Assembly: GCA_013396525.1 (NCBI GenBank)
Contig: VWYX01001233.1
Coordinates: 1 to 64,000 of the forward strand
Direction of reading: 5' to 3'
DNA from: Chaetorhynchus papuensis
Taxonomy: Eukaryota; Chordata; Aves; Passeriformes; Rhipiduridae
Length of the DNA: 64,000 bases
Part shown: piece by piece, positions 12,998-26,200 of the stretch
Layout of the letters: the number at the start of each line of letters is the position of its first letter
Position numbering within the stretch: the first letter of the stretch is position 1
Notes under the pieces: generated by a model
The model's database searches: none
What the model was told of the DNA's origin: nothing
The model's input: the letters and a program-made list of their open reading frames with translations, nothing else
Made by a program: the position numbers and the translations under genes

Positions 12998-13475
12998 TGT
13001 TGTTGGTTTAATCTTTAAACCACCGAGGCTTTGGGTCTCGCTGGGCAGGGCCTGATAAGCTTCAACAAACAGAAAGGGAGTTTTAGAGGTCTGGGATTGT
13101 AAAATTGACGCGTTGGGAATCTAGAAGATACGGAGGAGATAAACAGACATTGCTGCCTGGCAAAGCTGGAGACGCCCCGTGTGAGAGAAGAGTGCTAAAG
13201 GAACCACAGAATGGGACCAAATGAGCATCAAAGGCAAAGGGATCAACACCCAGGAGAAGGTCACACACTAACTAATGAAAAGAACTGTGTAATGTAGAAC
13301 CAAAGAATTCTCTGTTTTCCATAAAGGTATAAATACCTTTATGAAGAGAAGTCTTGTGATGGGTGTGTGCAGTTGGAATGATTTCCAGAATGGAAATCTG
13401 GCCGGAATAAAGGAATGCCTGACTCACTGACGGCTCAGTGTCACGGAGTTTGGTTCCTTCCTGCGTTCAGTGACA
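12998..13475 (+). mobile_element. Probable solo LTR (ERVL-like?), bounds approximate
   Basis: The stretch begins TGTTGTTGG and could end at GTGACA. It has a TATA-like ATAAATA core inside a 24-bp hairpin at 13320-13343 and an AATAAA at 13406-13411, followed by a CT-rich tail as in U5. Its layout is that of an LTR on the plus strand. I find no matching target-site duplication at these ends, so the bounds and the family are uncertain. A CR1 tail (12804-12893) lies just before it. Confidence 0.55.
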
Positions 13476-14463
13476 TCCTCACACTGCCCTTCCCAGTCCC
13501 CAGTCCCTCCCAGCTCTGCACAGAAGGTGTGACAGAGGGTTATGTCTGGCTTGTCTGGAGGAAACATGGCCCCCTTGGCTTGGTAAAGATTTAAAAATAT
13601 GGAAAAATTGTAGTTTTAGAAAAAAAAATCACTAGGAAATGAGGTTAACTGAGCTGATACAAAGTATGTCCTTTGCAAAGCACGGATCTGCCGCTTGTAA
13701 AAATCAGACAAGTTCTGCCAGATTTACGGGATTAAGGGTGTACATATGTATATAAATATATACTCAGACACCTTGGGAGGATTAGACCCCCAAAGCCACA
13801 TTCCTGACTACCTGCTTAATTCCTAAGGTCTCTTTTCCCTTCTGTTCCTCCGAGACGCTGGAATATCTGCTGAAAAAACGAGCTTCGTGAAGCCAAAACA
13901 AAGGCAGCTCCCTCAGGAGACAATGGGCTCAGACGATGCCTTTTCAGCCCTCACATTGCTCCAGTGAGCTGTTTAAGAAACGTTGTCACTTCGCTGTCCT
14001 CTGCAGCATGGGCACTAATCTCTTCAGCTAACAACTGCTCGATGCAGTGTTTGGGAGTGATAAGGGAGGTTTACACCCCTCAGCCTGCAATGTGACAGCG
14101 TTTCCAATAAGAAAATGCTGCTTTTTCTCCCCGTTATAAACATCGTCTTTGACTATCCCCACGCCCTGTCTGATCCTGCTAATGAGCTCCATAACGCAGG
14201 TAAAGGAGAGACAGAGATAAAATGAGGATGGTTACACAGTGCCTGCTGCATAAAAAAAGAGGAAAAAAAAAAAAAAAGAAGAGAAGGTAATGTGCCCATA
14301 TCTTAAACAGACACATTTCATGATCTGTGAAACTACAACATGAACTCCTAACACTGAGAGATGATTAAACTATTACACTCTAATCAACACACGGTGCCAG
14401 CCGTTCCTGAGGATTAACAGCCAGTGTTACGGTCCTGGGGGCCACAGAGATTGATACTTTAAT

Positions 14464-14570
14464 ACACAAAATCAGGGAATATCCTGAGCTGGGAAGGACC
14501 CACAAGGATCATCGAGTCCAACCCCTGGCCCTGCACAGGACAACCCCAAAAACCAAACCGTGATTCTTGA
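14464..14570 (-). mobile_element. Short CR1 3' tail
   Basis: GGAAGGACCCACAAGGATCA, then TCGAGTCCAACCCCTGGCCC and TGCACAGGACAACCCCA, match the subfamily of the 1052-1535 copy. It is truncated after about 100 bp. Confidence 0.85.
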
Positions 14571-17089
14571 TACCACATCAAATCTGATTTCAGCCCTTCC
14601 TCTTTCGTTTTCACATGGGTAGTACATATAATACGATTTTATATATTCTTAACTAATTGCAAATAAGGTAAAAAAGGTAAAACACTGTATGTAGTGGTGG
14701 GTCAGGCAAGTTCATTTTCTGTCTGGTTGTGTCTCTTTTCACCTCCCCCTTTCTGCCAGGTAAATCTTCCCCGTGTCAACAGTGCCTGGAGATGGAAATG
14801 GCATCCCATATTTCAGCAGGAAAGAATAAATGAGAAATATTGTAATGGGAGCAAACATTACTGCTGAAATGAGATGAATATCAGACATATTTAGGCTGTG
14901 AGAAATACCTAGAGCTGCAGAGATGTAGCTGGGATCCTCAGTGTTATTTGGTGCCAGAGCAGGGCTCAGTGCTGAGTGCAGTGATTACCACTCTGCAGAC
15001 GGAGCTGGCAAAGGCCAGAAAAATCCAGGAAGCCTCATCCAAGGATTGGACAGTGCTCTGCTACAAGGGAAAAAGGTGCCTTCTCGCTCTTGGAAGAGAA
15101 CAGGATTTCTCTGCTGTGAATATTTTTATTTTCCCTGGTATTTTGCTGCAAGATCTGTACAAGACTGCCCCACCCACACAGCACACTTCTGGTTTTGCTC
15201 CAGCTGAGGCTGAGTGGTTTGTGCAACTTCTCCAGGCTGCCAAAACGTCTTGGGTTAGCTTGTTTCCTAAGATCCCTTGTGGGGGATCCTGGGAAGCGCC
15301 TTGGAAGCCCGTGGATTTATACCTGCTCGGGGTTTCAGAGCACCAGGTTATTGAAGGAGCTGCAGGCTGACATCTGACAGCAATGTAATGCTGGGAATGT
15401 GAAAATACCAAATTATACCACTGCACTTTTGTCTCCTGTTTCCTTTTAGAGCAAACAGAGCAAGTCCGCGACTGAGCTTTCAAACTGCCACTCCTAAAAT
15501 TTTCTTTTAAATCCTGTAGGCACTGTTTCCCCAGTCAGTGTGACAGGGATTAGCTCAGGACTGAGGGTGTTGAAGCAATTTCCTCCTGCACAAAGACAGG
15601 GAAGAGCCTGAGCCTCTGCAGTCAGGGTAGCAGGAGCAGGGGGATAAAACAACAGCTCCTTGAAGCTGTAGCTTGTGTCTAGGGAGGTCTCAGTAATGTG
15701 CTTATGGAAGACCAGAACTCCTAAGTAAATAGGAAAATTCGAATTTTACGTGGATTTCTCTCAAAGGAAAGAGAACACTATTTTTTCTTTTTTCTCTGCT
15801 GGTTCTTATTGCAGCTGAAATTGATGAAAACGTACACGTGACAATAATTGAGTGAGGTGAAAATCTGCGCGCAGTTTAGGAGAACATAAAACACAGTTTG
15901 AAAAGAGTCTGTATTTGGTGATATGCTGAGAAAAAAAAAAATAGTTTCATAGGAAAGTAACCTACAAGGAATTTCAGCCACCTTCTCTCAGTCTCCAGAA
16001 ATGACAGTTTCTGGGGAGATGACATTCCATCAAGCTTTATTCTGTTGTTTGATTTAATGCCATATTTTCTGATGAGCCATTTTAACCTAAAATGAAGTAA
16101 TGTAATCTTATGGAAACAAAACCTTTAGCATTGGAAATTACAGCACAGTGTTTCAGTAAATGTATAACCCTGTTTAATTGTGGATTACATCGTCTGCCCA
16201 GAATCAATTTTAATTTTTTTAAACAATATTCAAACCTTGAAAAAGCAATTATGTTCTCTGACAAGAAGCAGCCTGACAATAACTGAAAAATTTAAGAATC
16301 TTTTGTTGACTGAAACATACTATTCACAATTATATATGTAGTCTATGTATTTTCTAATATTAATAAGGATTTGGACTTTAAAGGTTTTTTTCATTTAAAA
16401 ACGTTCAGTAAAAACACATATACAGGAGAAAACCCCTTTTTACATCACACTGTCGTGTCAAAATCTACCATTCGAGAGCAATTTTAATGGGCTGTTTGTC
16501 ATTTCTGTAAATGAGGCTCTGAGAAAACATTTTTCTCCCTTAAAAATCTATACATCTGTCATTCGCACATACATCCTCTTTTTCAATCAAGTTCCTTAAC
16601 TTGCTCTGGAGGTATTAAAATTCTGCCATCACAGTCTAGAAATGAGTAATACTTCATGCAAAAAACTGCTCTGCCTTGGCTCTAACGAAATGTTACAGTG
16701 GGATTGAGGCAAGCTGACAAAAATCGACTGGTTTTTTAACAAACAAGCAGTGATATCTGATGTGCTGGTCCAAGTGAGAGCGCTCCAGACAACTTCAAAA
16801 TTAGCTCGAGTGCATTCTTGCTCCCTCTTTTCTCACTCCCATAATGAGACTTGCAGATGATCACACTCCCCTGTGCAAGGCACTGCTACTTTAGGAAGCC
16901 AGCTCGCTTCTTAAACCGCAGTGACGGGATCAGATGTTAAGTCAGGCTTGATATTTCCTTGGGCAGTCTGTAGTCCAAGGAGAGACGATCTCGTGCTTCA
17001 GGCAGGTCAACTCTGACATCAGATCAGCTTTCTCAGAGCTTGGTCCAGTCAGGATTTGGAAAGTGCTGCAATCAAGGCTCAGCTGCCCT

Positions 17090-20040
17090 CGTGGAGAATA
17101 AATTTCCCCGTATCCCCAGTGTGAATCTGTCTCGTTTCACTTTATGCCTGCTGTCTCTCAGCACACAGAGCCTGCTCTCTCTTTCCCCTCCCTGCAGACA
17201 AGGTGGCTGCTCTGGATTCCCCAAAGTCTCCATGCCCAAGGCTGACCAAGGTTCTCCTCTCATGGCAGCTTCTCCAGCCCCGACCTCTCTGAGGACACCC
17301 CTGGCCACACGCCAGGTTGCTGATGTCTCTCCTGTACTGTGGAGCCCCAAACTGGATGCAGCACCTGAATGTGGTCTAAAAAGCACTGAGGCTAATCCCC
17401 TCTCTGATCTCCTGGTCCCTGACCTCCTTTGTAGCACCCCCCATGTGGCCTTGGTACTGTTCTCTGCCCCAGGAACCTTCCTGCAGAGCTGCTCCTGGCC
17501 GGGCAGATCCAGCCCCAAGTGATGCTGGGCTTCTGCCTGTCCAGAGCAGGATTTTCCTTTTTTTCCTTGCTGAACTTCACCAGGTTCCCGTTGTCCTGAT
17601 CCACCAGCCTGTCCAGATCCCCCTGTATGCCAGCCTGATCTTGAAGATTTCTGTCTCACTCCCTCAAACTCCTCAAACTTGAGGAGAGTGCAGTTTCTCC
17701 AAGTCATTGTTAAAGAAAGTAAAGAGAACAAGACCTAGGATAGGCCCCGGCTGTATCTGGGACAGACCCTGGCTATATTGCACTTGCCACCAGTTTTTCA
17801 GATGGGATGTGTGACCCTCTAACCCTGCACTCTGTCTCCCACAACATTCCAGGGTAAGACACAGTGCTGTGGATGGGAGGGCAAATATGGGTAAAAATCC
17901 AGTTGTGTGCCCAGATTCCATGTGTAGAGCCTTGCTGAAACTGAAGTAAATGGCACCCATTGGTCTCCTCTCATCCGTAAATCAGCATTTTATCATGGAG
18001 AGAATGAGATGGGTCAGTCCCTTGCTCTCCCTTCACCTCAGCTGGCTGCCAGATGTCCCCCACGCTTCTCTCTCACTCCCCAGGGTGACAGCATAAGATG
18101 GAAAAGTTCCTAGATTGAGATAAGGACAGGGAGATTCCACTTACGAATTACAGACGTGGGCAAAAGTGACTCAGCTTTGGGAGGATTAATCTATTGCCAG
18201 TTAAAAATAGAGTAGTGAGGAGGAAAAAAAAGATAAAATTAAAGCCTTCACCCCAGCCCTTCCTTCTTCCAGTGCACGATTTCACTCCTTAAATTCCCAG
18301 TTTTCCCACTTCCATGATTTTCCCAATAACCAAAGTGAATCCAACCAGTCAGTAATTCCCTGGACCACCCTTTCAGGCGCTTTTTTTTTGATGATCAGCA
18401 TAATACTTGCCTTTCTCTGGTCATCAGGGATATTCCCCAGTCTCCATGACCTTTCAAAACAAGGAGAGCTCACCACGATATCACCTGTCTCTCAAAGCCC
18501 CAGGTGCAGTCTGTAAACTCCCATGGCCTGCCAGGGGTCAAGCCCTCCAACAACCCTTGACTGCTCCCTTGCTCACTGCTGGTGCCTCCTTTCCCCCGTG
18601 CCTCCTCTTCCTGAGCTCAAGGACCTGCAGGATTTGCTGGTGAAGACTGAGGGCAAAGAGGGCGTTGAGTACTTCTGAAACAAATCCCTAAATCCCTCAA
18701 CCTATTCAGCAGCAGGCCCACAGTTCCTTGTTCAATCTTTTACCTCCAGTTAGAAAAGCTTTTCTTGTTGCTCTCGGCGTCCCTTGCAAGCCCTGTTTGT
18801 AGCTTTTCCCATCGCTGTCTCCGAATGCCTGGGCGGTGTTCCTGAGTTTTTCCCTTTTTGCACCTCCTGATGCCTTAGGTTTTAACTTTTATNNNNNNNN
18901 NNNNNNNNNNNNNNNNNNNNNNNNNNNNNNNNNNNNNNNNNNNNNNNNNNNNNNNNNNNNNNNNNNNNNNNNNNNNNNNNNNNNNNNNNNNNNNNNNNNN
19001 NNNNNNNNNNNNNNNNNNNNNNNNNNNNNNNNNNNNNNNNNNNNNNNNNNNNNNNNNNNNNNNNNNNNNNNNNNNNNNNNNNNNNNNNNNNNNNNNNNNN
19101 NNNNNNNNNNNNNNNNNNNNNNNNNNNNNNNNNNNNNNNNNNNNNNNNNNNNNNNNNNNNNNNNNNNNNNNNNNNNNNNNNNNNNNNNNNNNNNNNNNNN
19201 NNNNNNNNNNNNNNNNNNNNNNNNNNNNNNNNNNNNNNNNNNNNNNNNNNNNNNNNNNNNNNNNNNNNNNNNNNNNNNNNNNNNNNNNNNNNNNNNNNNN
19301 NNNNNNNNNNNNGCATCACTCCTGTGCTGCTGCCTTGCTGCTCTGTAACTCTGCCGTGAGCTGCCCATTTTAGCAAATCCCAGTGTATGACCTGAGCCTC
19401 AGAATGGGCAGTTCTGCTTGAGGATGCTGTCCTGGAATCCCGGCCAGCTTTCCAGAGCTCCTTTAGTCTTCAGAGCTTTCTCAGAGGGAACACCTTCTCC
19501 CAGTTCCCAGAATTGGGTGAAGATGCTTTCATGAAGCCCAGGTCTAAATTCTGCTTCTCTCCTACCCTGTCCTTTCCAAATCCTGACCACCACTATCTCA
19601 TGTCCTCTACAGACAAGGCTGCCATTGATTATTCCACCCCAAGCTGCAGTTCTTTGTTAGGGAATAGTCAGTCCAGCTCTGTGTCACTCCTTTCTGATTG
19701 ATCAAGATGTTATTGCTGACAACCTCCAAAAGCTTCCTTGGCTGCTTGTGTCCCGCTGTTGGTTTTTCAGCACGTGTCAGGGTGATTAAAGCTCCCCATG
19801 GGAAGCAGGGTCTGTGATCCCGACACATCCCTGAATTGAAAGAGGCCTTGTTGGCCTCTCCTCCGGCCCTGACCCACAAATTCTCATCCCTGCTGTCCAC
19901 CCCAGAGCAGAGCTCCATACATCCAGGCTGCTCCATAACAGGGAAGGCAACTGCCTTCCTCATCATCCCTCATTTTACTAATTTCAGACACCGAGTGCAT
20001 CTGAGCACTGTGCATCTGAGCACCAAGTGCATCTGAAATC
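17090..20040 (-). mobile_element. Long degraded CR1 LINE (ORF2 region plus 3' UTR)
   Basis: Going left to right the block follows the reverse complement of a CR1 element. First come the 3'-UTR phrases (CAAGGTGGCTGCTCTGGATT near 17200 and CCAAACTGGATGCAGCACCT near 17348). Then comes reverse-transcriptase coding sequence (CCAGCCTGTCCAGATCCCCC near 17605, the CCAACCAGTCAGTAATTCCC region near 18343, GGTCATCAGGGATATTCCCC near 18420). Last, past the gap, is endonuclease-side sequence (CTTGGCTGCTTGTGTCCCGC near 19737, CAGAGCAGAGCTCCATAC near 19903). It is heavily mutated with no usable frame. The 219-codon minus frame at 17072-17731 is an accident of this sequence. The left edge is approximate. Confidence 0.8.
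18893..19312. other. Assembly gap (420 N)
   Basis: A run of N inside the long CR1. The sequence on both sides continues the same element in the same orientation, so the gap probably hides CR1 coding sequence. The true length may differ from 420. Confidence 0.99.
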
Positions 20041-20234
20041 CACCCAAGGTGGATTTCCACTTCCCATCCTCTACCGTTACTCCTGTTGCTGTCACCCCGC
20101 ACTGTGTATTCCTAGGAAAGATTCCCCCTTCTCCTCATGATGCCATGATGATTTTTTGCCTTTTCTTTTATACCCCTTTTATGTACCTTTTCAAACCTTT
20201 TCAGTTTTTTGTATTCTTAGTGGTTTTTAGCCTA

Positions 20235-20580
20235 CATTCTTAGACTTATTTTATTAAGCTAGGAGACTAAACATCTTAGGAGCCCCAGACCCCAAGGACC
20301 TCTCCAGAACACATTTTGTAAATTAAGATAGAACCATCCAGGGAAGGTTCCCTAAGGAGGGGGACTCACTGGAGCTTCTCACTGGGGAATCTTTGATAGA
20401 TGTGCTAATTAGTAACACCTATAATGTGATACCAGATCTTTGGTGGGGTGTGCATTGCGGGGTGCATGGAGGTGCATTCGACCTGGACGTGGTGCACCTA
20501 AGGATCCTTACAATAAATACCAAGGTAAATCCCTTTTTCCCTTCTAACCATGTTTGACTCTTGATTTTAAGACCAGGGAA
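20235..20580 (+). mobile_element. Candidate LTR remnant
   Basis: Directly after the long CR1 there is a block with GTGCATT-type short repeats, then GGTGCACCTAAGGATCC and an AATAAA at 20512-20517, followed by a CT-rich stretch. This order is reminiscent of the R-U5 part of bird ERV LTRs. No clear TG/CA ends or target duplication were found. It could also be unique sequence with a chance poly(A) signal. Confidence 0.35.
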
Positions 20581-22918
20581 AGGCATCACTCACAGGCCTG
20601 AACCCTGTGTGACTCCTGGTGCATTCCAGCTGTGCTCTTCCCTCTCTGAGCCTCGTCCCATCCACGAGATGATATTCCAGGGGCATGTGCCTGTAATTAT
20701 GCCTTTCCAGATTACTGCCCGACAGATGAAAAACTACTTAAGGAACCCAAAACTTTGCATTAAATTAAGAAAAAAGAAAAAAAAAAATCAGCTGCGGTTT
20801 TAGTTCATTTGTGGTGTGTTTTTCCTTCAAAATAACCTGTCTCCTTGTCTCTGCTAATCATTTGCCTACACCTGGTTTTAATATGACTCCAGCCTTCCTT
20901 TGGCACAAATCCTTCTAAGAGCAAGCCAAAAAGTAAACAGATAATACTGTGGCAGTCAGAACCAACAAGAATATTCAGACCAGAAGCTCTCCTTGGAAAA
21001 CACTTAGGAAATAGCTCCAGTAGCTCCAGAAGTTTGTTTCCCTCCAGAAAAGGTGACACAGAGCAGCAAAGTCAGCCAGCCCTGCCGTGTGTCTGTTTCA
21101 GGGCTGATTATCTGCTGGTGCTGTAAACAAGACTATTATTTAAATAGTATTTATAAATACTGGCTGGTTTTTCTTACAGGTTAGGGGCTGGAAAGAAGGC
21201 TGCCAGTTAATCACACACAACAGCCAAGGAAAGCTGCTAAGGCTATTTGTGCCACCACCCAGAGGGCTCTCAAGTGGAACCGTGCAAAGAAAAGAAAAGT
21301 CATTTTGTGAGAGGATCTTAGCGTTCCAAAGTTACCTAAAATCTTTAGAAATTTTCTAAATTTTTCCAAATGCTTCTAACTCCTCTGAAATCCTCTAAAA
21401 GGAACACTGCCAAGTTTTCCTCTCTTACTTTTCTTCAAATTGGTCAAAATACTCCACCTTGACAGAATAGGAATTTATTTATCATTATGTCAACCTTTAG
21501 TTTCATAGTATCAAAGCTATGAAGTAAAAAAATTTTAAAAATGAATAAACATTTCAAAATGAAGGTTAAGTGCTTTACTGCATTCCTAAAAAAAAAAAAA
21601 CAAAACAGAATAAAAACCCAACAAATGATAATTTTGCAGCTACTGGAAGATTATTCCTGGTTGGTTTTCAAAGCAGCTGTCTCTGTATCTTGTAACATTC
21701 TGTATATAAATCTTCATCTCTGCTGCACTTCACCAGACTTTTCTGTTTAGACTGCAAGCTCTTCAGAGGAGAGCCTGGCTCTTATTATATCTTTATAGGG
21801 CAGTTAGCACAACAGACCCCAAATTTAATTGTTGCCATTTATTACAAATACTAAAAATAAATTTGCCTACGGCTCCAGGCAACTGCACCCTCCTTGGAGC
21901 CCTCAGTGGGAGCTGCAATTAGTGAAAGGAGCGAGAGATCTGGTAGGAAAGATCTCCTGAGCCCCATTTTATCCCACGTTTTACTGTACTGTTTGTGAAA
22001 ACCTGTTGCCACTCCAGCAGTGTGACCACCCTGTGATCATTCCCATTCCATAACAATGCTTTTTTTTATTTTAATCAGGGCAATAAATACCAGTGTCAGC
22101 TGTGAATCAAGACCTGAAAGCACAAAGCTGGAAGCCCTAGAGGATATAAACCACGGGACCCACATTTCAAATGGTTGGATGTGATTGCCCTTCATTAAAG
22201 TGCTGCCTCAGTATTGCGTAGATGTTATTAAAGAGATTTATAAAAGATAGATGTTTTTTAAAATATCCCACCATGATTCAGAAGCCTGCAGAAAACAAAG
22301 TGCTAAAACGAACATATATTTGTTTTTATGCTGCCATGAATTTTAGTTCTTCATGATGCATTACTCAATTTGTCAAGGAAGTAGCAGCTGTGTTCCAAGA
22401 AATGTATGTTTGAAAATAATCCAATTCAAAGAAGCAGAAGACTGCAGCTGGAAACAGCCTTATTTCTTCAGAGAAGGGATAGTAAATCTGAATTTTCCTT
22501 CCCCTTCTCCCTCCAATTTAGGCCACATGTCTTAGCCAGCTCTCCGGATAATTAAAATATTTCCTTTTCCAAAGCAAGGGGTTTCTCCTTTAAACTTTCT
22601 GAAGGACAAAGGGAAAGAAAGAGATGTGTGTTTTCTGCAAGAGATATGAAGGAGGAAAGGAGGTCCACACTTCCTTTTAGACAGACTATTTGAAGTGGAA
22701 CAATCCAACTGCTACAGAAGCCTCAGGGAAGCAAATTTGGATGATTCTGGCAATAGGGTAGATTTGTGGGTTTTTGGGGTTTTTTTTTTTGGTTGACTTC
22801 TTTTTGAAGTGAGGAATGCTGCAAGGATAGCTCCTCTCTACCCTGTGCTCTGCAAGAAGGAAAAACAGGGCTAAGGGTCAGCGTGGAGGTGAGATTGGTG
22901 GGGAACAGAGGTCCTCTG

Positions 22919-23219
22919 GTCAGTCATTTATAGATACAGTTCTGAGGAACCTCATGCAAATGTTGAAAGTGATGAGAGGAAATGGCCTCAGGCTGCACCA
23001 GGGAAGCTTCAGATTAGGGATATTAGGGGAAATTTCTTCATGGAAAGGCTTGCCAAGCATTGAACAGACTGCCCAGGGCAGTGGTGGACTCACCAGCCCT
23101 GGAAGTGTTTAAAAAATGTTTGGTTTCTTGGTGAAGAGGGTGGTGGTGCTGGGTGATGGTTGGACTTGATCATCTTAAAGGTCATTTCCAACCTGAATGA
23201 TTCTGTAATTCTGTGATAG
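22919..23219 (+). mobile_element. CR1 LINE 3' fragment, complete 3' end
   Basis: Sense-strand CR1: GAAATTTCTTCATGGAAAGG, then GGCAGTGGTGGACTCACCAG, CCTGGAAGTGTTTAA, GTTGGACTTGATCATCTTAA and AGGTCATTTCCAACC. It ends in the tandem tail ATTCTGTAATTCTGTGAT. It is antisense to BRINP3, unlike most CR1 copies here. 5'-truncated. Confidence 0.9.
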
Positions 23220-26200
23220 ATGCTGCATATGTGTATAAATACACAAACATAGGTTTGTTTATGTGTTACAGAGTAAGTGCTGGTAATGTCAGCCTGTTAT
23301 AGGAGCAGGAGACCAAAAATCCTCCTCTCACGAGCCTTGAAAGTCTCCTGGTGGCACATAAAGGTGAAAAAATTGCAGTCAAAATTGGCAGTGAAACCAG
23401 AATATCATCCTATAAATTGTGGATTAATTGAGAAGTTCTGCTGGGCGGGAGATAACAACCTTGCCTGGACTCTGCTACGAGCTGGAAGGACTCACATTTC
23501 CTACAACAAAGCGACTTGTTTCTTATTGTCAATCTAAATATGACCCTGACAGCAAGCTCCCTTTCCAGAATCCAAAAAGCCAGACTCCACAGCTGTCTCT
23601 GCAAGTCCCAGAGTTTGAAGGAGATTCCCTTCATCCTGTCAGGTTTGCTTTCAGGTGTGATTTTGGTTCATTACTCCTTTAAAAATGTTTCTATCACTGC
23701 CCTTCAAAGGGATGTTCCTTGGAATTCACAGTGAGCTTTCAAGAAAAATGTCTCAAAAATTTATCTGTGGGTTATTTTGGATTTTTTTTTTTTTTGGTAA
23801 ACATTTTTATGACTTCAACGTGGTTTAGAAGTGGTCCTGCAACATGGATGTCCCAATGTCCTTTATTCTCTTTCTACAGAACTATAAATTCACTTAATGC
23901 AGAAGACATATTCCTTATGGGTAGATATAGATATAACCTATGTCAGTCCAAAATTTACCTTAATTGATCATGCTGGGAGCTCCTGCAGTTTGAAAACAGG
24001 GTAGGGTAAATAAACATGTAATGATTCACAGGGGGATAAAGCAGGGAGGAGAATGAGTGAAGCTGAAAAATGTTCTTGGAAAACACAGTGAGGTAAATAA
24101 CCCGTGTTAAGCTGTTCCAGGAGAAGATTTAAGAAGCTATGAATCAGAACAGACAACACTGCCCTAGAAGGAAAGAGAGGCCACAGAGTGACATCGCTCT
24201 TAATAAAGAAAGCCCAAAGCTGCCAAGGCAGATTGGAGTTCCACCAAGAACGAGGGGATTTTTGTCACTGGCTTTGAAGGGACATTACATTACATTATGT
24301 CCTGTGCATGGTGGACGTAAGTAGAATTATATTAGATCAAGCCTTCTGCTCCTCCTCTTATTACAATGTCATCACAACATTTGAAATACCTTGGAGTGCG
24401 ATGCCATGTAAAACTTTAATAAGTTGATTTGCCAGGTGCAGATTTAGCAGGAGTTGTTTAATGCTTTTACTTTGGGAACAGGGGCAATCGTGTCAGCTGT
24501 ACCATCATTTTTGAAGTAGGAGAGGAACGATTCAGACACTGACTCTCCAAAGGAATTATGCACATCCCACCTGTTCATTTTATTAAGACAGTGACACCTC
24601 CACAGGGGTGGAAGAGGTGGGGAGGGGAGTACTGGTCACAGAAGCAATGGCAGCTTGGTGTATCTGCTCCTCTTATTGATTAAACTCCCTGACAACCACA
24701 GAGGGAAGTTAATTACTGGGAGGCAAATTAACACCCCTGCAAGATAATAGAGAAAACAATAATTATATTAAGAACTCAGGGGGCTAAGTTTTCCTGGCCC
24801 CGAGCCTGAAGCTGTAAGCAGTGTTTGAAAGCAAACCACTGCTCTACTGCTCAGGGGCAAATAGTTTGAACCATATTGATTGAAGTCTTTATTCTCAGTG
24901 ATTAAAGAGCACCTTCAGCTGCCAGGGAGTCAGTTTTCAGGCTGTTCACAAGGAGTCTTTCAATTAAGGTTTCAAGTGGGACTGGCTTTGCATGGCAATG
25001 GGTCTGTCCTGGCCAGCAGAGAGAGCCAGGCTGTGCTGAGTGACCTGGGCACACCTAGCATGGGCTCTGTGCAAGGAGCTTGCAGGGCCATCCTCCCCTC
25101 TCAAACCCACAGAAACAAAGCTTATTAGACAGCAAGGTTGGATTTGTTGCGTCCACAAACCAAAGGAATCCTCCAGTATTCAGTGTGAATTCCGGATTTG
25201 ATTTTTAATCTCATTTTTGCACGCGTTTTAATTGGATCGCAGCAGCTGGAAAAGCAGGAGTACGTCCCTGGTCTAAGTAAGAGAGGACTTCTAGTGCAAA
25301 CTGCCTTCCCTGCAAAGGATGGAGTGGGCCTGTGAATTTATAGGCTGTCTGTGGTGCCAAGTCAAACCTTGTGGCATCATTTAAGATTTGGAATCTCAAC
25401 ACCGAGTCTGAAAATCAGTCTGGGCCCCTTTTTTCCATCATAAGTGCAGTTTCTTCTGATCAGAGTGTACAATACAACATCTCTGTTTAAACTGACATTT
25501 CCAAATTACGCCTGCAGTTACCTTCTGCCCTTTTACTTCCTTTTAGTAATTTAAGAAGCCTTAAACCAGGTGTAAATGAGACATTTGGTACATTAACTCT
25601 GTTTTAAAAAGTCTGTCTTACTATATAGTTTCTCTTTCAGGGATTTTTGCTGGCCTTTTTTGGGGGGGAATTTTTCTGGGGGTTTTTTTGGGAGGAGGGA
25701 GGTGGTTATTTTCTCTTCTCCTGTACTAGAAGAACCATGGGGAACACTATAAATGCCAAGACAATTTTTAGCTAGAGATTAAATGGCTATCTGGAATTTT
25801 TTAAGGCAACAGCACTGTATTTTACACAGGAGTTATTGAGGGCATTTTTTGGCTCTTAGGGTTGTCATTATTATTATTGCTGGTGAGAAGCAAGAAGGCT
25901 GGAACCTGGGTCAGTGTCTCCATTATGTCAATCTACAAGCTTGGCTGCTGGGAAAAATTACCTTTTTACGTGTCAGCCAGCTGACTTTTGTTTGAATGCA
26001 GGAAAAAGGAATCCCATGGTGTTCTCTTCTGCTAAAGCAGTTTTAAGAAAGGGTTTGTGCCACAGGAATAGCAAAAATCTGTGCCTTATCGGGGTGGCAA
26101 GCAAAGTTTCACTTGATTTTTCTGACTAGATATAGTGGGATTTTAAAGATAAAACTTCACAGACTGAATGCAGCTTTTCTGGAATTGTCCATCAGAAAGA

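Noticed and set aside
17072..17731. 219-codon minus-strand frame
   Set aside because: It lies in the 3' part of the degraded CR1; the composition is GC-rich repeat and no domain is seen.
18836..19376. Frames of 159-170 codons made mostly of unknown residues
   Set aside because: They span the N gap and are an artefact of translating N.
25662..25700. G-run cluster as a G-quadruplex
   Set aside because: There are four G-runs, but the loops of about 9 and 7 bases are long and T-rich; the evidence is too weak to list.
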